From the NCBI GenBank assembly GCA_046590205.1, contig JBKJTT010000025.1, forward strand, positions 1 through 58,467: 58,467 nucleotides of DNA. The letters run 5' to 3'. Numbering within the stretch: position 1 is the stretch's first letter; every line of letters begins with the position of its first letter. The notes below the pieces were generated by a model. It had not been told where the DNA came from, made no database searches, and worked only from the letters and a program-made list of their open reading frames with translations. A program made the position numbers and the translations under genes. This document shows, one piece after another, positions 44,500 to 53,072 of this stretch. The stretch is from DATDEW01 sp046590205 (GTDB taxonomy: Bacteria; Bacteroidota; Ignavibacteria; Palsa-1295).

Positions 44500-44766
44500 A
44501 TGAAGCGTTTTCATTTAGTCGTTCGAGGTCTTGTCCAGGGTGTCGGCTTTCGTTACTATACCGATAAAGAGGCGAAGCGATCATATCTTTCCGGATGGGT
44601 TCGTAATCAGCCTGATGGCTCTGTCGAGATAGAAGTGCAAGGAGAAGAAAAGCCGCTTCTTGAGTTTATCGAATGGGTTCATCAAGGACCAACGAAAGCG
44701 CTTGTAGAAAGTGTGGACATTACCGAGTTGCCTCAAAAAAAAGAAACCGGATTTGCGATAGTTTAA
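44500..44766 (+). CDS. Acylphosphatase
   Basis: An 88-aa acylphosphatase that hydrolyses acyl phosphates. VVRGLVQGVGFRYYT with the phosphate-binding Arg18 and LSGWVRNQPDGSVEIEVQG with catalytic Asn36 are both present. It has the standard length and sits between an acyl-CoA dehydrogenase and a methyltransferase, both within 9 bases. Confidence 0.95.
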   Translation: MKRFHLVVRGLVQGVGFRYYTDKEAKRSYLSGWVRNQPDGSVEIEVQGEEKPLLEFIEWVHQGPTKALVESVDITELPQKKETGFAIV

Positions 44767-44769
44767 GAG

Positions 44770-45549
44770 TTGATACACGACGGAAAAACCATATTTAATG
44801 CTCTTGCCGAGCAGTACGATGCTTACCGCCCGCACTACCCTGCGGAGGCATTGTCATTTTTGGTAACTCTCGGTGAACTCAATGGTGCATCGGATGTCGC
44901 AGATATTGGCTCAGGGACAGGGCGCATCGCTTTAGAGCTTGCAAAGCAAGTACGAGTCATGTACGCTGTTGATACCGCATCGGCAATGCTTGAACAATTG
45001 ATGAGTGTTGCGCGTGAATCACATATCGGGAATATCCGCGTTGTCGAGGCGCCTGGTGAAGAAACGACGCTCCCGACGGGCAGTATTGATCTTGCAATAA
45101 TGGCGCAGTCGTTTCATTGGATGGATAAGCCCTCCGCACTTCGTGAGATGCACCGCATTATCCAAGACAATAAGATGCTTGTTATTATGTGGAATCAGGT
45201 ACAGAACACGAGTGATGAATATTACCGCGAGATCGTCTCTGTTATCAAAGAATATAATTCGAATTATCGTGGTGGTTCTGATATAATAAGCGCTGACTTT
45301 CAGCCAAGCATTGAAGCATCTGATAGATTTGGTCCCGTCGAGAGATTTACTTTTCCGTTCACGCTTCATTATTCTGCTGAATCCTACATCGGCTTTCTCC
45401 TATCAAAATCATATATCGGCGTTGGTATTTCGCAAGATAAACTTCCACACTTTATCGAGAGAACTCATCAGCTTCTGCGCGATAGCTTCTCACACGGCAA
45501 TGTCATCGAGCATTATGAGACCGTGATCCTTGCTACGCGAAAGAAATAG
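44770..45549 (+). CDS. Class I SAM-dependent methyltransferase
   Basis: 259 aa. The AdoMet motif VADIGSGTGRIALELA (about 44-59), DTASAMLEQL (motif II) and GSIDLAIMAQSFHWMD then ALREMHRIIQDNKMLVIMWN resemble UbiE/Coq5-type small-molecule methyltransferases. Start TTG 44770, 4 bases after the acylphosphatase stop. Substrate unknown. Confidence 0.88.
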   Translation: MIHDGKTIFNALAEQYDAYRPHYPAEALSFLVTLGELNGASDVADIGSGTGRIALELAKQVRVMYAVDTASAMLEQLMSVARESHIGNIRVVEAPGEETTLPTGSIDLAIMAQSFHWMDKPSALREMHRIIQDNKMLVIMWNQVQNTSDEYYREIVSVIKEYNSNYRGGSDIISADFQPSIEASDRFGPVERFTFPFTLHYSAESYIGFLLSKSYIGVGISQDKLPHFIERTHQLLRDSFSHGNVIEHYETVILATRKK

Positions 45550-45939
45550 TCAGTATCCCATTGTATTCGTCATAAAGAACGAGAAGACGTATCCATTATT
45601 ATCTCGTATCCAAAATTCCTTCGTACCCCATGGGGTTTCTTCGATTGGCTTTAAGATAGTTATCCGTTTTGATACTTTCTTGTAAAGCGCATCCACATCA
45701 TCAGTGAGAATATAGATTATCATTGAGGCGGATATACGCTTGTATTCATCAAGAAGCGGTTCGAGCGTTGCACTGTCGGCAATCATTATCTCGACGTTTT
45801 CGTACTCAAGAATGACGAAGTCCGGGCTACCTTCAGCGTTCTTTTGTGTATAGGTAGCTTTGAAGCCAAGCGTTTTGGTGTAGAAATCAATGCTTCCTGC
45901 GACATCATGCGATGCCAAGTGCGGTATTACTTTTTGCAT
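45550..45939 (-). CDS. Glyoxalase/VOC family protein
   Basis: A 129-aa single VOC unit: IPHLASHDVAGSIDFYTKTLGFKATYTQ, then VILEYENVEIMIADS and TPWGTKEFWIRDNNGYVFSFF. VOC proteins include glyoxalases, dioxygenases and antibiotic-binding proteins; the metal-ligand positions His7 and Glu near 120 are not enough to specify one. Converges with the methyltransferase. Confidence 0.88.
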   Translation of the reverse strand: MQKVIPHLASHDVAGSIDFYTKTLGFKATYTQKNAEGSPDFVILEYENVEIMIADSATLEPLLDEYKRISASMIIYILTDDVDALYKKVSKRITILKPIEETPWGTKEFWIRDNNGYVFSFFMTNTMGY

Positions 45940-46020
45940 GTTCTATAGTGTCCTTCGGGGTGAAAACTACTATAGAAACGATTGAGAGTACCCAAAGTAA
46001 CAAGAAATGCCGAATATTTT

Positions 46021-46052
46021 TTTGCTTTCTTATTAACTCCTTATTATCTTTG
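46021..46052 (+). promoter_or_regulatory. Bacteroidota-type promoter for the double-VOC gene
   Basis: TTTG (46021-46024), 20 nt, TATCTTTG (46045-46052). The predicted leader to ATG 46166 is about 105 nt. Confidence 0.65.
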
Positions 46053-46165
46053 ATAAATAAGCAGTTTCTGATAATGCTTTTTCTTTGAGTTATGCCATAT
46101 TTGCAGTATATTTACTGTCCCATTGATGGGCACCAATTTTTTTTCACAGCTAAGAATATAATAAT

Positions 46166-46939
46166 ATGGCTACAATGACATCTTATACCCCCGGCAGTTT
46201 CTGCTGGAATGAACTCGTAACAACAGACGCGGCATCTGCCAAATCATTTTACTCATCGCTTTTAGGATGGAATGCAACCGACCAAGAAGTTGATCCTGGT
46301 AACTTCTACACCAACCTAGATATAGATGGTAAATTAGTCGGAGCACTTTATGGCATGAATCCGTCGCAGCTTGAGCGTGGAGTGCCGCCACATTGGAATC
46401 TATCGGTATCAGTAGAGAATGCTGACGAATCAGCCGCGAAGGCAGCGTCGCTCGGCGGGACAGTTGTTCTTCCTCCATTTGATGTAATGGATGCAGGCAG
46501 ACTTGCGATCATCCAAGACCCAACCGGAGCAAAGCTCTGCCTCTGGCAGCCGAAGGATCATATTGGCGCGACTCTCACAGGCGAGACAGGTGCATTCTGT
46601 TGGTGGGAGCTTCAAACGAACGACGTAGAAAAAGCGAAAGCATTCTACACAGGGCTCTTCGACTGGGTTGCCGGAGGAAGTGAGCAGTATGTCGAGTGGG
46701 TGCATAATGGAACAAGCATCGGCGGCTTACTCAAGATCCAACCGGAGTGGGGTGACGGCAATGTACCACCGAACTGGCAATCGTATGTTATGGTCGAAAG
46801 CGTTGATGATTCGACAGCAAAGGCAGCGGGGCTCGGTGCTAAGGTACTAATGCCGCCTATGGATATACCTGGCACAGGGCGTTTCTCGGTGCTATCTGAT
46901 CCGCAAGGAGCAGTCTTCTCACTATATACAAGATCATAA
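46166..46939 (+). CDS. Two-domain VOC protein
   Basis: 257 aa made of two homologous VOC units: SFCWNELVTTDAASAKSFYSSLLGW (about 11-35) and AFCWWELQTNDVEKAKAFYTGLFDW (about 138-162), each ending in a metal-facing segment (GRLAIIQDPTGAKLCLWQP, GRFSVLSDPQGAVFSLYTR). This layout matches hydroxylase-like actinobacterial and FCB proteins of unknown substrate. A terminator follows. Confidence 0.9.
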   Translation: MATMTSYTPGSFCWNELVTTDAASAKSFYSSLLGWNATDQEVDPGNFYTNLDIDGKLVGALYGMNPSQLERGVPPHWNLSVSVENADESAAKAASLGGTVVLPPFDVMDAGRLAIIQDPTGAKLCLWQPKDHIGATLTGETGAFCWWELQTNDVEKAKAFYTGLFDWVAGGSEQYVEWVHNGTSIGGLLKIQPEWGDGNVPPNWQSYVMVESVDDSTAKAAGLGAKVLMPPMDIPGTGRFSVLSDPQGAVFSLYTRS

Positions 46940-46962
46940 ACGGCATAACATATTATCTTCAT

Positions 46963-46985
46963 AAGGACGAGTACCACTCGTCCTT
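46963..46985 (+). terminator. Rho-independent terminator
   Basis: AAGGACGAGT (46963-46972) pairs with ACTCGTCCTT (46976-46985) over an ACC loop, followed by TTTT. Confidence 0.9.
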
Positions 46986-47021
46986 TTTTATTGAATACAT
47001 AGAGAAGGTGCATATTCTCTG

Positions 47022-47029
47022 TATATTTG
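47022..47029 (+). promoter_or_regulatory. Candidate -7 promoter box for the DUF4234 gene
   Basis: TATATTTG fits TAnnTTTG and lies 29 bases before ATG 47059. No TTG stands 19-21 nt upstream, so the -33 part is missing or weak. Confidence 0.5.
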
Positions 47030-47058
47030 TTCTACATTAACCAACAATAATATCCACC

Positions 47059-47373
47059 ATGACAAAACGCAGCCCCATTGCAGTGTTCTTTCTTACCATA
47101 ATTACGCTTGGTATCTATCTTATCGTTTGGCGTGTAACTACAAAAGGCGAGATGTGCCGCCTCGGTGCAGATATACCAACTTCATGGTGTATAATAATAC
47201 CGTTCGTAAATATCTGGTGGCTCTGGAAGTATGCAGGTGGTGTTGAACTTGTTACCAAAGAAAAGATATCACAGCCTGTAGCGTTCATTCTCCTCTTTCT
47301 GGTTAGTGCTATCGGGGATGCAATTATTCAAGACTACTTCAATAGAGTTGATGTAGTCAGTACGATTAGTTAA
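47059..47373 (+). CDS. DUF4234 membrane protein
   Basis: A 104-aa protein with KRSPIAVFFLTIITLGIYLIVWRVTTKGEM, the hallmark of DUF4234 proteins, then ADIPTSWCIIIPFVNIWWLWKYAGG and a third hydrophobic helix near the C-terminus. The family is uncharacterised. It is monocistronic with its own promoter and terminator. Confidence 0.88.
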   Translation: MTKRSPIAVFFLTIITLGIYLIVWRVTTKGEMCRLGADIPTSWCIIIPFVNIWWLWKYAGGVELVTKEKISQPVAFILLFLVSAIGDAIIQDYFNRVDVVSTIS

Positions 47374-47391
47374 GATAAGAATCATTAGGAA

Positions 47392-47418
47392 GAAAAGGCA
47401 CACATAGTGTGCCTTTTC
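47392..47418 (+). terminator. Rho-independent terminator with long T tract
   Basis: GAAAAGGCACAC (47392-47403) pairs with GTGTGCCTTTTC (47407-47418), loop ATA, followed by seven T. It separates the DUF4234 gene from the convergent aconitase gene. Confidence 0.93.
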
Positions 47419-47442
47419 TTTTTTTAAAGGAAGTGATACTTG

Positions 47443-49398
47443 TTACGCCGCTACCTTATCAGCTTCCTGCTTTGCATAAGCAAGTGTGCCGCCGGCTAAG
47501 ATGAGCTGGCGCTGGCGCTCTGTTAGCGGAGAGGTTATCTCGTAGGTCAGATCTTTCGTCTTATTCGTGAGCGTTATCTTTTCGGGATGCTCTGCAATCT
47601 GGATTCTTGCATTCTCAATCACGAGTTCATCACCTTGTGTGATCGTGTCATAATCTGCAGCATTGACGAACGTTGCTGGCAAGATTCCAAAGTTGATAAG
47701 ATTTGCAAGATGGATACGTGCAAAGCTCTTTACGATAACTGCTGTTACACCTAAGAAGCGCGGAGCAAGTGCAGCGTGTTCGCGAGATGAACCCTGTCCG
47801 TAATTCTCACCACCGATGAACATTCCGCCGCCCCATGCTTTCGCGCGGGTCGGGAGTTCTGGGTCGATACGAACAAGAGTATGTTCGCTGATAGCAGGAA
47901 TATTCGAGCGAAGCGGAAGTACTTTCGCACCTGCAGGCATGATGTGGTCGGTTGTGATATTATCAACCATCTTCAAAAGCACTCTACCAGAAATGCTATC
48001 ACCAACACCACCGAAGCTCGGAAGCGGCTTGATGTTCGGTCCGCGAGTGATCTTCATGTTCGAGCGATCTGCCGGAGGAGCAACGATCATATCATCATTG
48101 ACGATGTACTCTGTTGGCTCATCAATATGCTTGAACGGGATGCCGAGATCGCGTGGGTCAGTGATGACACCCATGAGCGCTGAAGCAGCACATGTTTCCG
48201 GTGATGCGAGATATACCTTTGCATCTGCTGTTCCTGAACGACCTTCAAAGTTGCGGTTAAATGAACGAACCGAGACAGAGCCTGACGGCGGTGCTTGTCC
48301 CATACCGATACAAGGTCCGCATCCTGATTCAAGGATGCGTGCGCCGGAGCGGATAAGACCAGCGAGCGTCATGTTCGCATCGCGAGCAATCATCTCGAAT
48401 ACCTGCTTTGAGCCAGGGGTAAGCGTGAAGCTTACTGCCGGATTTACAACTTTGTTCTCTAAGATATATGCAGAGATACCAAGATCGTGATAGCTTGAAT
48501 TGGTGCAGCTACCAACACAAGCTTGTGCAAGAGGCATACCTGCAACGTCGCGAACCTTCACTACTGCATCAGGCATGTGTGGCTGTGCGATAAGCGGCTC
48601 AAGTTCAGAAAGGTTTATCTCAACGTTCTCATCGTATGTTGCACCTTCATCGGCTGCCATTGCAACGAAATCCTTCTCGCGTTTTTGTGCCTTGAGGAAT
48701 GCAAGTGTCTTTTCATCAGAAGGGAAGAGCGACGTCGTTGCGCCGAGTTCTGCTCCCATGTTGCAGATCGTGAAGCGGTCACCCATCGGAAGGTCATGTG
48801 CTCCTTCGCCGTAGTACTCAATGATACGACCAGTGCCACCTTTGACCGTCAAGCGGCGAAGCATTTCGAGAATAACATCTTTACCTGTTACCCAATCATT
48901 CAACTTACCAGTTAGTTTGACACCGACAACTTTCGGCATCGGAGTATAGAATGGCTGACCGGCAAGAGCCATAGCGATGTCAAGTCCGCCTGCTCCCATC
49001 GAGACCATCCCAAGTCCGCCGCATGTCGGAGTATGTGAATCCGAACCGAGGAGTGTATCGCCCGGTACACCGAAACGTTCGCGATGAACCTGATGGCAGA
49101 TTCCGTTGCCTGGGCGTGAGAAATACAAGCCGTATTTCGCCGCGACCGACTGCAAATACTGGTGGTCATCAGCATTCTCAAAACCTGTCTGAAGCATGTT
49201 GTGGTCAACGTAGCTGACCGATACCTTCGTCTTGATGCTATCAAGGCCCATTGACTCGAACTGGAGGTATGCCATCGTGCCGGTAGCGTCCTGTGTTAAG
49301 GTCTGGTCAATGCGAAGCCCTATCTCGGTACCGGGAGCCGGAAGTGTATCATGTGAAACAATATGTGCGGAAAGTATCTTTTGTGTCAGGTTTTGCAT
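47443..49398 (-). CDS. acn: Aconitate hydratase (Aquifex-type)
   Basis: A 651-aa aconitase of the short form, converting citrate to isocitrate with a 4Fe-4S cluster. Cluster cysteines are in VGSCTNSSYHDLG (about 300) and ILESGCGPCIGMGQA (about 360). Other motifs are LGSDSHTPTCGGLGMVSMGAGGLD and, in the swivel domain, GENYGQGSSREHAALAPRFLGV. The length is below the 750-900 aa of AcnA/AcnB types. It links to carbon metabolism only. Confidence 0.94.
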   Translation of the reverse strand: MQNLTQKILSAHIVSHDTLPAPGTEIGLRIDQTLTQDATGTMAYLQFESMGLDSIKTKVSVSYVDHNMLQTGFENADDHQYLQSVAAKYGLYFSRPGNGICHQVHRERFGVPGDTLLGSDSHTPTCGGLGMVSMGAGGLDIAMALAGQPFYTPMPKVVGVKLTGKLNDWVTGKDVILEMLRRLTVKGGTGRIIEYYGEGAHDLPMGDRFTICNMGAELGATTSLFPSDEKTLAFLKAQKREKDFVAMAADEGATYDENVEINLSELEPLIAQPHMPDAVVKVRDVAGMPLAQACVGSCTNSSYHDLGISAYILENKVVNPAVSFTLTPGSKQVFEMIARDANMTLAGLIRSGARILESGCGPCIGMGQAPPSGSVSVRSFNRNFEGRSGTADAKVYLASPETCAASALMGVITDPRDLGIPFKHIDEPTEYIVNDDMIVAPPADRSNMKITRGPNIKPLPSFGGVGDSISGRVLLKMVDNITTDHIMPAGAKVLPLRSNIPAISEHTLVRIDPELPTRAKAWGGGMFIGGENYGQGSSREHAALAPRFLGVTAVIVKSFARIHLANLINFGILPATFVNAADYDTITQGDELVIENARIQIAEHPEKITLTNKTKDLTYEITSPLTERQRQLILAGGTLAYAKQEADKVAA

Positions 49399-49506
49399 AT
49401 TCGTTTTTTGGGGTAGGTTGAGATTCGTAGAATAATAGTAACAAAATTGCCAAACAAATGATTTTATAACTACGTATTAACAGAATTAATACTGATCATC
49501 CTGACG

Positions 49507-49809
49507 ATGCGGCGACCATACAAACAACCCTCTACCGATTTTCTCAAGCGGAAGATAGTCCCGATACTTCGCAAATTCGATGTGAAGCGGGCTGCCATTT
49601 TCCCGACTTTTGCCAATGAAGAGTCTATCAAACATTCTCGTATCGGCATTGTCGTCGAGTTCGGTCCCCAAGGGCGGCTCTTCGATGTGATCGACATCAA
49701 ACGGCTGATAGAAAGTGTGCTTGATCGATACGTTGACGTAACAACCTACAACGCCGTCTTGCCGAGATTCCGAGATCATATTGAACGTAATCATACAACG
49801 ATACTATGA
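49507..49809 (+). CDS. mntA: MntA-like nucleotidyltransferase antitoxin lacking its active site
   Basis: A 100-aa minimal nucleotidyltransferase-fold protein upstream of a HepT gene. In active MntA the loop reads GSxARGexxxxSDIDLLVEF and transfers AMP to HepT. Here the aligned residues 31-52 read IFPTFANEES then IKHSRIGIVVEF: the Gly-Ser is FP and both metal-binding Asp of DxD are lost (R-I-G). The remaining fold (RLFDVIDIKRLIESVLDRYVDVTT) is intact. Its stop overlaps the start of hepT by 4 bases. Confidence 0.8.
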   Translation: MRRPYKQPSTDFLKRKIVPILRKFDVKRAAIFPTFANEESIKHSRIGIVVEFGPQGRLFDVIDIKRLIESVLDRYVDVTTYNAVLPRFRDHIERNHTTIL

Positions 49810-50153
49810 CAAGCGAGACCGGAGATTTCCTGCAGCTTATCATTGACTGCGTTGATATGATCGATGCCAACCTCAAAGGTACAAGTAAAGAATCATTCGG
49901 CACCGACACGACCAAGGAAGATGCCATCATCCGTCGCGTCATTATTATCGGCGAGTGCATCAAAAGTCTGCCGGGCGAATTGAAGTATTCCTACCCGTCA
50001 GTTGATTGGTACCGCATCGTCGGTGTGCGCGATATCCTCGTCCATGACTATTGGGGCATTGATAGCAACCTCCTCTATGACTTCCTCATCGAACAGCTCC
50101 CCGTCATTCGCATCCAGATGCTCGTCATCATCGGTGAAAGATACAGCCGGTAA
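49806..50153 (+). CDS. hepT: HepT-family HEPN ribonuclease toxin
   Basis: 115 aa, all-helical. The HEPN RX4HXY motif is present as RDILVHDY (R75, H80, Y82), with YRIVGV before it, as in HepT toxins that cut RNA and whose Tyr is AMPylated by MntA. Typical helix EDAIIRRVIIIGECIKSLP precedes it. It overlaps the antitoxin by 4 bases. Because the partner has lost its catalytic site, control may rely on binding only. Confidence 0.88.
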   Translation: MTSETGDFLQLIIDCVDMIDANLKGTSKESFGTDTTKEDAIIRRVIIIGECIKSLPGELKYSYPSVDWYRIVGVRDILVHDYWGIDSNLLYDFLIEQLPVIRIQMLVIIGERYSR

Positions 50154-50225
50154 TTTGTGCAATTTTGCCTTGTAAGTCATATATAAATCAACATTATCAC
50201 TGTGCACTCTCACCGCCCTTGGCGG

Positions 50226-50508
50226 AAGCTGAAAATATCAAGCTCAAAGCGTAAAGGGGGTGGGAAATGGATGGTGCTGTAAATGTACACATTTGAAAAA
50301 GGACGTTTAGGGGTTTAGACATTCAGGCGTTTAGTTGGGAGTTTAAGGAAAATACCAAACTCGGGACTGCAAAAATACACAAATATTTATCTGTTTGCAA
50401 GATGCCTAAATAAAATACACTCTAACCCATTAAAAATCAACAAGATAATCTTTAGGCATCTCTAAAATCGCTGTTTCTAATTCAATTTCGCCAATTTCCA
50501 TGGGCACC
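50226..50508 (-). repeat. Dispersed repeat, copy B
   Basis: Pairs with copy A (25853-26199) in two conserved flanks: CAAAGCGTAAAG (50245-50256), GGTGCTGTAAATGTACACAT (50273-50292 and on to 50298), TGCAAGATGCCT (50396-50407), ATCAACAAGATAATCTTT (50436-50453 region) and GGGCACC (50502-50508). On the minus strand it carries TTG-N20-TATTTTTG (50370-50400). The middle differs, holding GTTTAG repeats. It lies between hepT and a T9SS gene, and no other gene is seen in 50154-50555. Confidence 0.75.
50430..50501 (-). pseudogene. 23-codon coding-like remnant in repeat copy B
   Basis: ATG 50501 to TAA 50430. The peptide MEIGEIELETAILEMPKD then YLVDF aligns with the 39-codon frame of copy A (GEIKRITAIIELSKD, YLVDSYW). 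Past the stop the frame continues WVRVYFI, matching WVTVFFR of copy A, so the stop is probably a mutation in a longer ancestor. Confidence 0.4.
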
Positions 50509-50531
50509 CTCCGATTCTTGCAATCATTTCC

Positions 50532-50539
50532 TACTTTTG
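50532..50539 (+). promoter_or_regulatory. Candidate -7 promoter box for the T9SS gene at 50556
   Basis: TACTTTTG fits TAnnTTTG and lies 16 bases before ATG 50556, predicting a very short leader. No clear -33 TTG is present. Confidence 0.45.
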
Positions 50540-50555
50540 GGAAGTTTATTTATCC

Positions 50556-51596
50556 ATGCGAAATATCATTCTTTTTCTGGTTCTCTGTGCCGCGCCGTTA
50601 GTTGGGTTTGGGCAAAGTAAATATTTTGAAGGAATGTCATTTGATCAATCAACCGGACGCACAACAATTCCGGGTTGGAGTGGAGATGCACCCGTTTGTG
50701 GACAAAGTTTTGACTTCGGTGCTTACAATAATGGGCAGCAAGCACAGTCTATAGAATCTGACTCGGCAGATTCCATCTCTCAATATTGCGGCTATCTTGC
50801 GGATAGGGGCCGTAGAAATAAGGTCAGTGAGTGGTGGGATAGGGCAAATGACACATTGCGTTTATATATAGAAAAATGCGCTAATGAACCGAATGCTTGG
50901 ACAAAACTTGGGGATATAAGTAATATTATCCACAGCAATCTTAACTTACACCCTCAGCAAAAGTGGGTAGAACTTCGTGAGTGGTTTAAAAAAGTACTAT
51001 ACTACAACACGGAAGATAGTTTTTACTTCTGTGCTGATATAGAAGCTATTCTTAGTACGTTTTACTACTTTGAGGGTAGAGGCCATGATGCACTTGGAGC
51101 CAGTGCAGTAGCAAAGTATATAAAAGAATCAGGTCGTTGTTCGAGTTGGGACTTTGTAAAAGATTCTGATACTGCTTATACGCTCGCAGTCTTTGACGCA
51201 ATTACTGCATGGCGAGATACAGTCACAGACTCTCTTGCAACTCCTCTTGATACAACTCTTCCATCTCTCGAAGAGCTTGATCTCACAATTCTTCGTGGAC
51301 CACAAAGCAGCGTAACACCTGCCACCCACGAGCCCCGACTCGGCGAGCTTATTGCAACTCGGAATCCGTTTGCGGATGTGTTGGAGTTGAAGTATCGGCT
51401 TGCCAAGAGTGGGATGGTGCGGATAGATGTGTTTGATTTGCTTGGGAGGTCGGTGTATTCCGAAGGGCAAGGGTATAAGCAGGATGGGGAGCATACTCTG
51501 TCATTGCAATCGAAGTCGTGGAGTTCTGGTAGTTATTATGTGCGGCTTTCAACCCCGAGCGGGGAAGTCAAGACTGTGAAGGTGGTGAAGGAGTAG
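50556..51596 (+). CDS. T9SS-sorted secreted protein
   Basis: 346 aa with signal peptide MRNIILFLVLCAAPLVGFGQ. The body (about 20-235) is helical rather than beta-rich, with cysteines (PVCGQSFDFG, ISQYCGYLAD, YFCADIEAIL) and a TPR-like look. The T9SS domain closes it (ATRNPFADVLELKYRL, RIDVFDLLGRSVYSEG, SSGSYYVRLST). Function unknown. Confidence 0.82.
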   Translation: MRNIILFLVLCAAPLVGFGQSKYFEGMSFDQSTGRTTIPGWSGDAPVCGQSFDFGAYNNGQQAQSIESDSADSISQYCGYLADRGRRNKVSEWWDRANDTLRLYIEKCANEPNAWTKLGDISNIIHSNLNLHPQQKWVELREWFKKVLYYNTEDSFYFCADIEAILSTFYYFEGRGHDALGASAVAKYIKESGRCSSWDFVKDSDTAYTLAVFDAITAWRDTVTDSLATPLDTTLPSLEELDLTILRGPQSSVTPATHEPRLGELIATRNPFADVLELKYRLAKSGMVRIDVFDLLGRSVYSEGQGYKQDGEHTLSLQSKSWSSGSYYVRLSTPSGEVKTVKVVKE

Positions 51597-51610
51597 TAGA
51601 TTCTACCCTC

Positions 51611-51647
51611 ATCCCCAGCCCTTCTCCCTGCAAGGGAGAAGGGAGCA
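51611..51647 (+). repeat. Palindromic CCCTTCTCCCT repeat
   Basis: CCCTTCTCCCT (51619-51629) pairs with AGGGAGAAGGG (51633-51643) around GCA, preceded by CCTCATCCCCAG. The wording matches a short palindromic unit that I have met in many unrelated genomes. Confidence 0.6.
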
Positions 51648-51656
51648 AGATATTTT

Positions 51657-51689
51657 CCCTCTCTGCGTTCTCGCGGAGGGGGATTTTTT
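51657..51689 (+). terminator. Terminator-like hairpin with T tract
   Basis: CCCTC and GCG (51657-51667) pair with CGC and GAGGG (51672-51680), with a small bulge, followed by six T (51684-51689). It ends the preceding T9SS gene. Confidence 0.6.
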
Positions 51690-51819
51690 CTTTTAACTTG
51701 CTTTTGTTTTCTTTAGAGTTGCTGCCATGTGCTTTTGGCAAGAACGGAGAACAACTTTTAGTAATAATAAGGGTCTAAGTATGTAATGAGATATCCATTC
51801 ACTTTTAATCATTACGCTT

Positions 51820-53049
51820 ATGAAAATATTGATACAAGCTTTCCTCCTTTCTTTCGTTCTTGTGTGGTATGCCGAAGCCCAGTGGGTGCAGCATCCTACT
51901 TCCGTTGCTCAAAACCTCTATAGCATACATTTTGCTACAAAGGATATCGGCTTTGCTTCCGGATGGAATGAATACGGTTCCGTTGTCCTGCGAACAAGTG
52001 ACGGTGGCAGCACATGGAATCAAACTCCATTTGATAGTATGCTCATATTTGGTATCCACTCACTGACCGATAAACATATCTTTGTTGCCGGGTATGATTC
52101 GCGGTATGGATATGCTGCCATTCTTGAGACAACCGACGGCGGATACGAATGGCAGGAAAAATTCGTGCCGGAGTGTTTTGGTTTTTATGCATTTGCATTC
52201 CCAACTCCGACGACAGGCTATGTCTGTGGCTATGACGGGACAATCCTCCAGACAAAAGATGCCGGTGCAACATGGGATCGGCTTGAAACAGAGACTAGTG
52301 TTGTATTCCGAAGCATTGCTTTCCCAAGTGCAAATATCGGATATGCCGTTGGAGGTGAGCATTTCAATCTGCCTGATCAAATATATAAAACTACCGATGG
52401 CGGCCAGTCATGGAATTTACATTTTAATTTCTGGGCTTCGCGAAGCATTGGTGCGATGTACTTCCGTAATAATACGACGGGCTTCATCGTCGGCAGTGAT
52501 TACAAGACAAAGGAATGTATCTATAAAACAACCAATGGCGGTACGACATGGGTGAATGTTTATAGCGGTCCGAACAAAGACATCGTTCTGCAAGGGATAG
52601 ATTTTGCAAACGATATGGTCGGGTATGCCGTCGGTTCACTTGGCAGAACACTTCGTACAACCGATGGCGGCGATACGTGGGAGACGCTTTCATCAGGGAC
52701 AGAAGAGGCGCTGCTTGCTGTAGATGTTTCTCCGAGCGGGGAAGCGTTTACTGTCGGCATGAATGGCTCAATGTTCTCATACGCACCACAAAGCGGCGTG
52801 CATGCTTCTACTGCTTCAGCAAATGCTCCGCGCATAACATATACCTCCGAAGGTATCACGTTCCGCTTTGCCGCTTCCCCCGCGAATAATGCTCATTTGC
52901 ATATTTATGATATACTCGGCAGAGAGATACGCGATGTCGCTCCCCATTCATCGGAGTATCTTCTTTCGGGTATGTCGAGCGGAAGCTATCTCTGGAAGTA
53001 TGATGACGGTAGCAGCAAAACGAGCACAGGTGTACTAATTGTGTCTTAA
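51820..53049 (+). CDS. T9SS-sorted Ycf48/BNR-like propeller protein
   Basis: 409 aa with signal peptide ending YAEAQ. Seven regular blades carry the Ycf48/sortilin Asp-box: RTSDGGSTWNQT, ETTDGGYEWQEK, QTKDAGATWDRL, KTTDGGQSWNLH, KTTNGGTTWVNV, RTTDGGDTWETL, each after a GFxVG/GYAVG-type strand. The C-terminal T9SS domain is short (FAASPANNAHLHI, YDILGREIRDV, SSGSYLWKYDDG). Surface-exposed propeller of unknown ligand. Confidence 0.87.
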   Translation: MKILIQAFLLSFVLVWYAEAQWVQHPTSVAQNLYSIHFATKDIGFASGWNEYGSVVLRTSDGGSTWNQTPFDSMLIFGIHSLTDKHIFVAGYDSRYGYAAILETTDGGYEWQEKFVPECFGFYAFAFPTPTTGYVCGYDGTILQTKDAGATWDRLETETSVVFRSIAFPSANIGYAVGGEHFNLPDQIYKTTDGGQSWNLHFNFWASRSIGAMYFRNNTTGFIVGSDYKTKECIYKTTNGGTTWVNVYSGPNKDIVLQGIDFANDMVGYAVGSLGRTLRTTDGGDTWETLSSGTEEALLAVDVSPSGEAFTVGMNGSMFSYAPQSGVHASTASANAPRITYTSEGITFRFAASPANNAHLHIYDILGREIRDVAPHSSEYLLSGMSSGSYLWKYDDGSSKTSTGVLIVS

Positions 53050-53072
53050 TGCCTCCCTATGATATAAACACG

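Noticed and set aside
49345..49360. TGTATCATGTGAAACA, a 14-of-16 match to parS
   Set aside because: It lies within the aconitase coding sequence, the central CACGTG is altered, and the match is explained by His and Ser codons.
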